A DNA stretch of 64,000 nucleotides from Sphagnum magellanicum. Lineage: Eukaryota > Streptophyta > Sphagnopsida > Sphagnales > Sphagnaceae. Below the pieces are notes generated by a model. It was not told the origin of the DNA, did no database searches, and saw only the letters and a list, made by a program, of their open reading frames with translations. The position numbers and the translations under genes are program-made. The DNA lies in NCBI GenBank assembly GCA_021904315.1, contig CM038912.1, positions 5,295,061-5,359,060 of the forward strand, in the 5' to 3' direction. Positions 11,830 through 21,989 of this stretch are shown one piece after another. Every line of letters begins with the position of its first letter. Positions within the stretch are counted from its first letter, which is position 1.

Positions 11830-13120
11830 GGTTTATTTATATGTTTTAAAAAAATTCTATTTATGTTAGTTTATGATATACCCTATATTATTTTAAGTTA
11901 CTTTATCTATTCTAACTTATATTTTATGTTATTATATGTTATTATAAATTATTGTACCCTAAATTATTATATGTTATTTTACATTAAGTATTTTAACTAG
12001 TTTATTATAAGCTTTTAAATTATTTTAAATTAAATTATTCACTAACTTTAGGCTATACTTTAGGTTATTTTATTTAAAATTAATATATGTTATTTCAAAT
12101 TTACTTTAAATTATTCAAGGTCATTCTACTTCATGTTATTATAAATTATTTTATCCTAAGCATAATAATTTAGAATAGAAAATAATAACCTATGAAAAAT
12201 AATTTTAAATACCTTACAATATAATAACTACCAATAGCCTATGATATTATAACATAGAATATCAAACAATAATTTATAATACAATAATCACCAATAGTTA
12301 TAATATAACATATAATAACCAACAATAACTTATAATACAATAACCATTAATAGAATAGCCACCAGTAGCCATTACTAGAATAGCCAATAATAGCCAATAA
12401 TAGAATAGCTACCAGTAGCCATTAATATAATAGCCACCAATAGCCATTAATATAATAGCCACCAATATAATAACTACTAATGGCCATTAATAAAATAACC
12501 ACTAAAAAACATTGATAACCCCAAATAGAATAGGTACTAATAGCCATTAATAACCACCAATTACACTAACAAAAGAACAACCAATAACCATATATTATAA
12601 TTGTTTAGGATTGTCAAAAATAATTTGAAGTGAAATAATTTATAATAAACAAAAATAACTTAAAGTGAAATAACTTTCAATAGTCAAAAGTAACTTATAA
12701 TAGCTACAAATAATCTAAATTGAAATAATTTACAATAACCAAAAATAACATAGAATAGAAAAAAAAAACTTACAATAGTTGAAAATAGCCTAAGGTGAAA
12801 TAAGTTAAAATAGCCAAAAGTAATTTATAATAACTACAAATAGTCTAAGTTGAAATAATCTATAATAGCCAAAAATAACATAAAATAACCAAAAAAATTT
12901 ACAATAGCTGAAAATAACCTAAGTTGAAATAAGTTAAAATAGTAAAAAATAACTTAAAATAACCAAAATTAGCTTAGGGTGAAATAGCCAAAAATAACCA
13001 AAAGTAATTGAGAATAACCATAAATAGCCATAAATAATGTAGGGTGAAATAATTTAAATTAATAAAAAATAGGCATATTATAATTGAAAGTAGCTTAACA
13101 TAGGTAGTATTATTATATTA
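11830..13120. repeat. Degenerate AT-rich arrays inside the CACTA element
   Basis: The left part (to about 12165) repeats TTAT/TTATTATA words. The right part repeats words such as AATAGCC, CCAATAGCCATTAA and AAAATAACTTA. The switch of strand asymmetry near 12170 lets the two parts fold on each other imperfectly. No coding sequence was seen. Confidence 0.6.
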
Positions 13121-13403
13121 ACAAAAAAAATCCATTTATTAAAGTTTTTTTTTTCAAAAGAATGGTCATTGAAATGTTATTGAATAATGATATTCAACTT
13201 TTTTTTTGTTCAAATGATTTTAAACTTTCAAAAGGAAATAAATGTAATTATGTACATTATTGACTTTTAAAAAAAAGTAAACTTGAATCATTTCATTTGA
13301 ACAAAATTTCAATAAGATATGAATTTTCAAAGTTAATGTTTTTGTAATGTTTAAAATGAAGCATTTGATAAATAAAATGTAATGTAACATATTATCACAA
13401 CAA

Positions 13404-13610
13404 GTGTGGTGGCTTGATGGTAAAGGCGTTTGCCCTCATTCCAAAGGTCAAGGGATCAAACTTCATGGGTGGTGTTGTGTGTGGTCAACAATGGTATGTT
13501 GATCGAATATTCTCCTATTGATTTCTTACGCTAGGTGCCTAGGTTGATTACATGGCCTACTTACCTACCCAAGATAATTTTTAAACCTAACGTAGGTAGT
13601 GACATGTGTC
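13404..13610 (+). mobile_element. tRNA-derived SINE-like insertion within the CACTA element
   Basis: The sequence TGGCTTGATGGT at 13410-13421 fits an RNA polymerase III A box, and GGATCAAACTT at 13453-13463 fits a B box. They are 31 bases apart, as in tRNA genes, and are followed by a GC-richer body (to about 13610) unlike the surrounding AT-rich DNA. The region cannot fold as a full tRNA, so a SINE head is the best reading. The 3' end and target duplication were not resolved. Confidence 0.6.
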
Positions 13611-13911
13611 AATAAATAATAGGCTTGAAAAATCATGAAATTATCAATAATATTATATATTAAATAATTAAAATTTAATTAATTTCCATACTAATTAGTT
13701 AATTAACTAACAAGTGAATGGTTTGGTAAATTTGTATTTCATTTGAGAATAACCTTGTTTCACTAGGTACTAGTGAAACAAATCATTGTCCGTAGCAACT
13801 GGTCCCCGTTCATTAGGGGGTTAAACAATTTCATTAGGTGAAAATGTCCAAATTCACTCAAAAATCGAGTGAAACCCAGAATGAACTAGGACACATTTCC
13901 TAGTAGTGTTT

Positions 13912-15415
13912 GGATAAGTCGTAATATGGGCTTGTTTTACTAGTGAATGTATGTCATACACAATTAACATTTATGAGTGTTTGACACTAGGGTTATGTGG
14001 CCAATTGATTGGTTTATGTTCATGATTGAAACACACATATTTAATGGTCATAATTCTTTTAGGGGTTAATGAACAACATCTTGACAATCTAATCTTGAAT
14101 TAATGGGATTATTGTACAATATGGTCCCTTGATTACTTAAGGAGTGAATCACAAGAATAATCCAAAACAAGAGTGTGGTTTTCTATCTTTTTCATAACTA
14201 AGTTTTCATAGGCTTGTGATTTTCCCATCACATGAGATGCATGCTTCAGGTATAACATATTTAAATTTATTTTTAAAATGTTCATGTTTATTAATGTGGT
14301 TGTTGATGTTCTAGGTATTGAATTTATTTGATAAAGGTGTGATGTGTATTCATCATTTGAATTCAAGGGGAGGGGTGATTCATTGTTTCAAAAGGTTGTG
14401 GTTGCTTAACAAATATGCTACCCTTGGGTGTTTATTGTGTGAGTTTTACACAAATCACACCAGTTGACATCATTGCAAGGTGAGGTACGCAAGATTATAT
14501 CCATTCTTTTACCACAAAACATGACATTTTTATGATGTTGCCCAATGTTAGGAACGCATTTAATCTTCGAAGCATTATTATTGGGCTCTGCCACTAATAT
14601 TCATCATAAGCATTAACATGATTCCTATAAATTCAATGTTAATTATAATGGAATCATGTGTTGGCAAAGTTCACGTAGGGGTGAAAGCATGAAATAAAGA
14701 GCCAAAAAGTGTGTGGACAATCCTCAAAGACTATTATGCAAAATTTTGAAAAATCACCACGAGAACATTATATATCAAAAAATTCATTTAATTTTTGAAA
14801 TAAAATTTTATACTTTCAAAGTTGCAACTACAAAATTTTCATGAAAATTCACCATGTTTCAAGAGTCTTTTTAAATATTTAAAGCACTCAAGAAAAGCAT
14901 GTGAACATGTGGTTTTTTTGTTTCAAAAGTCACTTTTCCTTATCAAATGTTCACCAAATCATTTCAATTTTTTTGTGAATTTTAATATATTCCACAAGAA
15001 AGGATCCATATGTTCAAAAGATTCAAAAAATAAAAATACATATACGCTTTTAGATTTTGATACTTAAATATCCTTAAGCATTATTATAATTTTGAATTTG
15101 TAGTCATGGTCCAAAGTAAAGTTATAGATTTGACTATAATCTAAAGCTTGATGGAAAAAAATTGAGTTTTTATCATCTTATATTGCATATTTGGCTTCAA
15201 ATTTGATATTATGTTTGAAAAATTATGTGAAAAATGTAGTATAAATCAATAGAAAACTACCACGTGGCAAATGGAAAGAACTATAACCTTGGCACGATTG
15301 GCTCCTTATTTCATGTTTTCACCCATAGCCATGAATCTTTACATGCATGTTGTTACTTGCCCCATCACAAATTTAGCATGTGACAAATTAATAATGAAAA
15401 TCATGCAAAGTTCGT
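13912..15415. other. AT-rich spacer, no gene seen
   Basis: Only short frames under 85 codons are present, all low-complexity. No repeat with clear boundaries was found. Confidence 0.4.
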
Positions 15416-15617
15416 TCATTCATAGGTTTGTACATTTTACACACAAATATCAAGTGTTGAAAACACATTTGACACACGGATAAATGTGTTGAAGGATGAA
15501 TTACAAACTTATGAACGTGTGAATGTGACATGAATTTTGCATCTTCTTATAAATTTGTGTGTCAAATGTGTTTTCAATGCATGATATTATTGCGTTAAAC
15601 ATACGAATTATGAATGA
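15416..15617. mobile_element. MITE-like inverted repeat, about 200 bp
   Basis: GTTGAAAACACATTTGACAC at 15456-15475 recurs in reverse complement within 15557-15580 with only small differences. Outer segments TCATTCATAGGTTTGT (15416) and the complement of AAACATACGAATTATGAATGA's first 20 bases (15597-15617) also pair. The result is a long imperfect hairpin. Its TTCATAGGTT-TGT and ACACAAAT words resemble the element at 20433-20638, so the two may belong to one family. Confidence 0.6.
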
Positions 15618-15683
15618 TTAAATTTTACACAATTTCCATTATTAAGTTATGAAATGTTAAGTTGTGATGGGATCTTATGAGAT

Positions 15684-16517
15684 TTGATTTTTGGATGTTG
15701 TATTAGTTTAGATGATAGCATGGATATAAACCAACTTAACTTTGTCAATGAGGCCAACTATTCAAAGGTTGTTTTAGCACATGATGACAGACTTTGGTTT
15801 CATGAACTTCATCATGGAAAAACATTTGACCAAAATAGGATACATTGTTTGTGTAATTGTTATAAAGGCTTGTGGTTTCACAACATCAATGGTTGTCGAA
15901 CACATTTGCAACAATTTGGGTGGTTCCCAACTTGCTGTGTTTGGAAAGGGGATGGTCCTATAAAGTTCGATGATAACTTTTGGGAAAGGCCACATGGACA
16001 ATCAAATTCTAGGATATGCCAATCCAACCAACCCACAATCCCATGATGCTACTATTGCAAGTCATGATAATGTTCATCAACATTCTTTGGATGTTAGATT
16101 GGAGGTGGCACACATGTTATAAGAAACCCTTTTATGTCATGGATGTATTCAATGGTGCGGTAGAAAATATTGAGCACATAAATGACATAATTAACCAACC
16201 AAAAGAAAATGATGGTGATCTTCAATAAGAAAAGGTGCTTCAACCTCGTGAATTTGGCACAATGCCGCCTATATTCATTGTGCATAGATGGTGTAATTGT
16301 TCAACAATTTGCTAGTGATAAAGTTAATGTGCCACTAGGATGGATACATAGTGTGAAAAACCTCTAGCCATGCGTCAAATTTGCATGGGATTTTTATGAT
16401 GTGGGAAATTTGAAAGTTAATGCACAAAGCAATCACATGGCCAAAAATATGATGAATAATGCCAAGGATTACATGGCATTGACCCACATTTTGTTGGCAA
16501 CTACAACCCAAGTTTAG
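15684..16517 (+). pseudogene. Unidentified decayed coding sequence
   Basis: A 120-codon open frame (15684-16046) overlaps a second readable frame. Further on, bases 16293-16517 read for 74 codons with a single internal TAG, containing LGWIHSVKNL, CVKFAWDFYDVGNL and ALTHILLATTTQV. The internal TAG (16368 region) stands where a CAG glutamine would fit. The amino-acid pattern is protein-like rather than low-complexity. I do not recognise the family; a decayed transposon gene is the simplest explanation. It lies just left of the fold-back repeat at 16640-17515, but the two cannot be shown to be one element. Confidence 0.45.
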
Positions 16518-16639
16518 TTCTTATGTGCAGGACTTGTAATGTAATTAGACCACCACATATGCAAATAATCTTCTTCAAAATCCCTACATTTGCATTTTCA
16601 TTATTTTCTCTATTTAATATGCTACTATGTTTGAGGTAG

Positions 16640-17515
16640 ATGACAACAATATGATTATCATTGTGTCCATGTGTCCGCCATAATATGATGGACACATTTA
16701 GATGCAGACGCAACCTTCCATCTTGTTAGTGTAAGGTCAACCTAGGTCAAAACAAAGTTAAGCTGCGCATAAAGTAGTTAATGGTGTCATTTGGTCCTTG
16801 TGAACGTTGTGGTGATTGAAACATTAAATTTAGTTGCCAACTTTTGATTGCCACAATTAACAATCAAAATTTTTTGGTCACCCATTTTTTATCACCACAA
16901 TCAGCGACCAATTTTCTTTTTGATCTACACAAATATTTTGGGCAACTAAAAAACTTTTTGGGAGCTACCCCCCCCCCCCCAATAGTTGTCCGATCAATAG
17001 TGGCTATTGATCCAATGACTAAAAAACAATTTGGTCATTGCCCAACTTTTTTCAAGCATTGCCTGAAAAATTCAATTGCCTTTGGTCACCAACTATGGCA
17101 ATTGAATATTTTCAATTCCCCAAATTGGTGCCAAAATCTTTTGGGCAATGCCTGAAATGTTTTTGGGCAATGACTAGAATCTTTTAAGTTGTTGGATTAG
17201 TGGTTGTTCTTGATCAAATGACTACAAAATTTACAAACAAATCCCAAACATTTTTTGGGTAGATCGAAAAAATTTGGTCACCAACTATGTTGATCGAAAG
17301 TGGATGACCAAGAGTTGTGGTGACTAAATTCATTTTTGGTCGTTAATCCTATGGTGATTGCATCTATTTACGGTCACCATGCAAAACAAGGGTAGCTTGA
17401 ATGTATCGAAAATTTCACTTGCGTCAATCTTGATGAACATGATGGACACATAAGGATAAACGCCAACATGACGTCCAATGCAAATCGGTCATGTCACATC
17501 CATTTTGACAACCCT
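16640..17515 (+). mobile_element. Fold-back repeat family, copy 1 (GGTCACC-rich)
   Basis: This copy shares AGGTCAACCTAGGTCAAA (16734-16751) and the end CACATCCATTTTGACAACCC (17495-17514) with the copy at 39676-42380. The left end of the other copy, CTAGGGTTGTCA, is the exact inverse of this copy's right end TGACAACCCTAG, so the family has inverted ends. The interior is dense in TTGGTCACC, GGTGACC and related words, in opposite senses in the two halves. The left boundary here is approximate. A run of 13 C lies at 16968-16980. Confidence 0.6.
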
Positions 17516-18023
17516 AGACAATAATGGGTTAAAGTTGAAAAGTTTTGTGGTGGTCATTTTAATACTATATCACCTATGATAAGACTATGTTTAACCTTTT
17601 TTTTTGTGTTACTAATGTTGTTGATCTTAACAAGTTGTCTCCATTATAAATTATCTTTACTTGTTTTTTTTCCAAACCCAAGTAAGACATATTGCCTTGC
17701 CTAGGTTGTAAATGCTAGTGGGTTATGTTTGTTCAGCATGTCACAGAGTGGAAAGGGAGGAGGTTATTGTCATCAATGTGGAGGAACATGTTAGTCCTAG
17801 GAATCTATGGCCACAGTTGTGGTGAGACTTTGAGCTCAATTTGTGTAACATGATAATTATAATGAACACTTTCTGTAATAATGGAGTTTAATGTGTAGAA
17901 AACTTCCACAAGAAAACACAAATTTGGGGACATGTGCATATATTGAAATGGATAGGGACGAAGGTTTGTTTAGATGTAATGGAAATCTCTCCATAGAAGT
18001 AACCACATATGCATAATTACATG
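17516..18023. other. Spacer, no gene seen
   Basis: Mixed AT-rich sequence with no open frame or repeat that I can support. Confidence 0.4.
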
Positions 18024-18272
18024 TACATTATCATAGTTATTTTTTTGTGAACAACAAGGAGCTTGATCCAGGACATTTGGTGTTTTTCATGTTGGGTTTA
18101 TGCAATAGAAACAATTGTAGAAAGAGGGTTTGTGGGATCAAATTGGTGGATTCATGATTGTATGGACACCTTGCCTCTTTTCATATTCTTGAAAGATAGA
18201 ACTGAAAGTAGTTTAAAATGTCACAACATTATCACAATAATGAGGGTTGTAGTTACAAGTGCCATGTTGTGC
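18024..18272 (+). repeat. 250-bp direct repeat, copy A
   Basis: This begins TACATTATCATAGTT and ends GTTGTAGTTAC...TTGTGC, and matches 19509-19759 base for base over most of its length with scattered substitutions. Both copies keep an open frame of about 45 codons with a shared core, including IETIVE, FVGSNWWIH and TLPL. The flanks outside the copies are unrelated. Confidence 0.7.
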
Positions 18273-19508
18273 TTCTGTTGTTGAAGCTTCCATTGTTGAA
18301 ATTTCCCTTGTGCTAGTGGGATTTGTGGAGGGCGAGCAATGGTCATTTTCCAATCTTCCCTTCTGACCCCTCTAAAGCCACTAAGGTGGCTAGTTTCACA
18401 TCTAAGTTTTGTTGTTCATTTCTTTTAGGGGTAACTTTTTGGTCAATGATGTATTGTTGTGTGATTCTTTACATGAGTTATTAGATACTCTCAGACTGCA
18501 TTGATCACGCAGAATGTGTTACGTTTGTAACATTGGTGATGTTGAATTGTTGGTTGGCATCCTAAGAAAATGATTTTGCATTTGTTGGAACTCAACTAAA
18601 AGCTCTCATGTACATCATTTCCACAAATTACATTGTAGGTTAATATAATGTTTATGTCCAATTCTTGACATGGAGGAGAACTTCAATGTGTTGCAAACCA
18701 TGTGAAAGCTTGTGATGGATTCAAGCATTCATGATCATACTCCAAGACATCTCTTGTGCACAAAGGCATTTATTAATCAAATTTTTTGTTATAAAAGATA
18801 CCTAATGTGTAGAGAATAAAGAATAAGAGGCTTTTATCAGTTTCACCTTGTTTTTATTTTCTTAGTCATGAATGGAAATTGTTCGATTCTCATGAGAGTT
18901 ATTATTTTTTGAGCTTCATTTTTGTTGTGTTAAATATAGACTCATGTTGGCCCCTAGTGGATAAATGGTGCAATTTCTAGTAAATATATTCATGCATCCT
19001 ACCTCATGCAAATTGTCGGGGTTCTTGTGTCTATAAACATAGTTGACATCTGGGTTTTTTAACCTGAGAATTTAATAGACTTTGTTTACCTACGTTGGAA
19101 TAAGAAAATAGTTGATCAATTGTGAAAGTGATTTCCAAGTAACTTTTGAACATATTATGTTCCAAGTTAGTGGCATTTAGGGTGAAATTCCAATGAAAGA
19201 AATTTGGAAGCAAATTGTCCTTTGTGCACATTGACATGTAGATGTTGATTTTCCATTCTCTTGCACCTTCTCACAAGGACAATCGATAGTTCTTTGTTGT
19301 TGTTGCATTCATGTGCCTTGTCATGTGGAAGACATGTCTTGTCTAACCCTCTTTATCATCCTATTTCATCACTTCCTATGACACCTACCATCAAGAACTA
19401 GAGATATGGTTACAACATGATTTAATAACCAATTTGGAATTTTCAAGAAAGTATTTGTGGCTAGTGTCCTTGCAGTTGTTGTGTGTGTGTGCATGTGTTA
19501 ATACTAGC

Positions 19509-19759
19509 TACATTATCATAGTTCTTTTCCTAGGAACACGAAGGAACTTGATCCAAGACTTTTGGTGTTTTTCTTGTTTAGTTTGTATAATAGAAACAAT
19601 TGTGGAAAAAGACTTTGTGGGATCAAATTGGTGGATTCATAGTTGTATGAACACCTTGCCTCTTTCTTAGATTTTTGAAAGCCAAAGCTGATTATAGCTA
19701 GAATTGTCACAACATCACTATAGTAATGAAGGTTGTAGTTACATGTGCCTTGTTGTGCC
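19509..19759 (+). repeat. 250-bp direct repeat, copy B
   Basis: Second copy of the 18024-18272 unit, same orientation, offset 1485 bases. Direct copies at this spacing could be short LTR-like ends of a small element, or a segmental duplication. Neither copy starts with TG and ends with CA at positions I could fix. Confidence 0.7.
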
Positions 19760-20432
19760 AACTACTTGACTTTGAGTTCAAAGGAGAGACCCTTGCATAT
19801 ATACATGTTAAGATGAAAATTGATGGCCAAAAAGTAATGGCCTCCATATGTAATCGTTGGTTTGCTTTTGTTGAATGATGGCAAGAAGCTCGTAGTTGTT
19901 ATGGTAGATGCTTAATTCAACCATGGCAAATTGGCATCTTTGTGTGTATCGTGGATTCATGTATTTTGCATTGTGGCATGAAATTTTTTGGAATGTGTAG
20001 CTAGACAATCTTTGGATTGATGAGAAGGTCATAGAGAAGGAAGGCAATGAACATGTTTGTTGCATTTGTGGATGTGAGGATAAGAAAGATCTTGAAGCCT
20101 TGGTACTTGCAACTTACCTTGGCTTAATGGAAATCGAGAAGATTGTATGTTAATTTTCTTTGTTAAACATGCCATGATTTTGGCTTTACCTCTTCTAATG
20201 CTAGTGGTTGCGAATGTACTATCAAAATGTAGACATGAACCTATTTTAGTTGCCTATATATTATGTTTGATTTGGATGTTGTTCTATGTTACTGATTATC
20301 GATCATTCCAATTGAATCACACATTCCACCTTGAACTAAAGGTATAATTTGTTATAGGTTCACATGGATAGAGTCAACTTTGTTTATGCAATGCATCACA
20401 AACTTATAGGCTTCATAGGTTCGTTCCAAATT

Positions 20433-20638
20433 TGCGCAAAATTAGTTATTTCATGGGTTCGTGTTTTTCGCACACAAATTTTGTGTTTTTAAAACACATA
20501 TGATGTTTGTATAAATAGAATGGATTGTTTTCATGTGGATGAAAATATTCCATTTTGTTTATACATGCATCATACATGTTTTAAAAGCACAAAATCCATG
20601 TGTGAAAAACATGAACTCATGAAAAAACTAATTTTGCA
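20433..20638. mobile_element. MITE-like hairpin, 206 bp with ~90-bp arms
   Basis: The left arm (20433-20524, beginning TGCGCAAAATTAGTTATTTC) pairs with the right arm (20550-20638, ending AACTAATTTTGCA) over nearly its full length, with a loop of about 25 bases. Shared blocks include TTTTTCGCACA/TGTGAAAAA and GTATAAA-AATGG/CCATTTTGTTTATAC. This is one of the best preserved structures in the window. The form fits a MITE; a long double-stranded hairpin transcript would also be possible if transcribed. Confidence 0.75.
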
Positions 20639-20650
20639 TGATTGACATTA

Positions 20651-21940
20651 TCAAATCATGTGAGGATAAGTTTGTGATGTGGGCCAACTACATTGCTCAC
20701 CAAGTTGTGTGACAACTACAATAAGCAAAACATCACAAAGGGGGCATCCTAGGTAAGGTTCAAAATTAGCCATTTGCCATATTTGTGGTGGTGCTAGTGG
20801 AAGTGTCACTAGGGTTACATTAGGGTCAAAAAACATGGCCTTGTTGAACAACAATTCTAGGAGTTCAAAACATGTGACCAAAGCAAATCAGTTCATTCGT
20901 GGAACAAAAAGAGTGTGTAAAATCCTAGGTTGGTATATTACATCCTAAGTAGGAAATCACCCTCCAAAAAAAATCTCAAGGATAAAGTGTCATCTTTAAA
21001 TGTGGCCATAACCTTCTACACAAACTCCTATGCATTGATAATAGCTTGTAGATCCCAAACCAAATTGAAAGGGAACATAAATATCAAAATACTAAAGTCT
21101 CCTACTTTCGCAAAACACTATATATCTATTTCAAACCTTTGTAGCTAGAATCTTGCAACAAATAGCATGCTCCAAAGGGAAATAAGTTGACACAAGGAGT
21201 CTACATTCACCATCTTGCCTACCATTTAACCAATCTCCATCATGTTCATGACTGAAGTTCTCATCCTAGTTCAACGTGCTTGGTTGTGCCATATCATTAC
21301 CTATATGCCCATGAGATTTGAACTTAAACACAACCACAAGTTCTTGAAAATGTTTTTCATTTTTTATAGAGGATAACATGTCATAAAGACCATAACCTTG
21401 ACACAATGACTCTTTGTTCACCATCTCGCTCTCCATTAAACCAAACCCCATCATTTTCATCCTTTGTTGTGCATGTTCCCATCTAATGTGCTTTTCTATG
21501 CCAAAGTGTCACCCACATGTCCAAACAATTGAAGACTTATTACAATTTCAAGAAACCAATTTTTTGTGGAGAACAAATTCAAAATAATAACCAAGCCCCA
21601 AGAGTATGACAATCATACCTTCATGTTTATACACCCTCAAATGAATCAATCTTCCTCCTTTGACTCTTTTTAACTCCACAATAGGTGGGGGGTACTTTTG
21701 GAATACCAACTCATTTATTTTTAGTAAGCCAAGGCTCTCATATGTCTTGGCCACATAATACACTCCATTTTGGTCCAACTAATATGCAAGAACCTTCATG
21801 CAAGGTGGCTTTTCAAGCCTTCCAAGTAGTGAAAGAAATAACGTAGATGATGTTACAGTCAACAAATAATAACAACTACCATTAGGCATGATTCGTGCAA
21901 TCATGACCCCATCTATTTCACTTGCATTTATATAAATTCA
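20651..21940 (-). pseudogene. Unidentified decayed coding sequence, minus strand
   Basis: Read on the minus strand, three coherent blocks appear in order. The first (21940-21548) is about 130 codons, containing IDGVMIARIMPNGSCYYLL, then GRLEKPPCMKVLAY, then after one TAG LDQNGVYYVAKTYESLGLL and KYPPPIVELKRVKGGRL. The second (21460-21266) contains MESEMVNKESLCQGYGLYDM and KSHGHIGNDMAQPSTLN. The third (20881-20651) contains FDPNVTLVTLPLAPPQIW and YLGCPLCDVLL. Few stops interrupt the blocks, and several are TAG where CAG would fit. The composition looks like a once-folded protein. I recognise no family. It could be a transposon protein or a dead host gene. Confidence 0.45.
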
Positions 21941-21989
21941 AGGAGGAGGAGGAAGGGGGTTCAGTTCCACACAGGAAAATGCTAGTCAT

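Larger units (their letters stand above)
11644..13908. mobile_element. Non-autonomous CACTA transposon, 2265 bp
   Basis: The element starts with CACTACTACCAAAACGGGG at 11644 and ends with TTTCCTAGTAGTG at 13908, so CACTACTA is an exact terminal inverted repeat with partial similarity further in. It is flanked by TTT on both sides (11641-11643 and 13909-13911), matching the 3-bp target duplication of CACTA (En/Spm) elements. Sub-terminal copies of TTTCACTAG and CTAGTGAAA occur in both orientations within 150 bp of each end, including GTTTCACTAG/CTAGTGAAAC at 13757-13779; transposase-binding repeats are expected there. No transposase can be read. The interior (about 11830-13120) is AT-rich low-complexity sequence: TTATT-type words on the left half, AATAATAGCC and AATAACC words on the right, so the halves are partly complementary. 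Confidence 0.85.
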
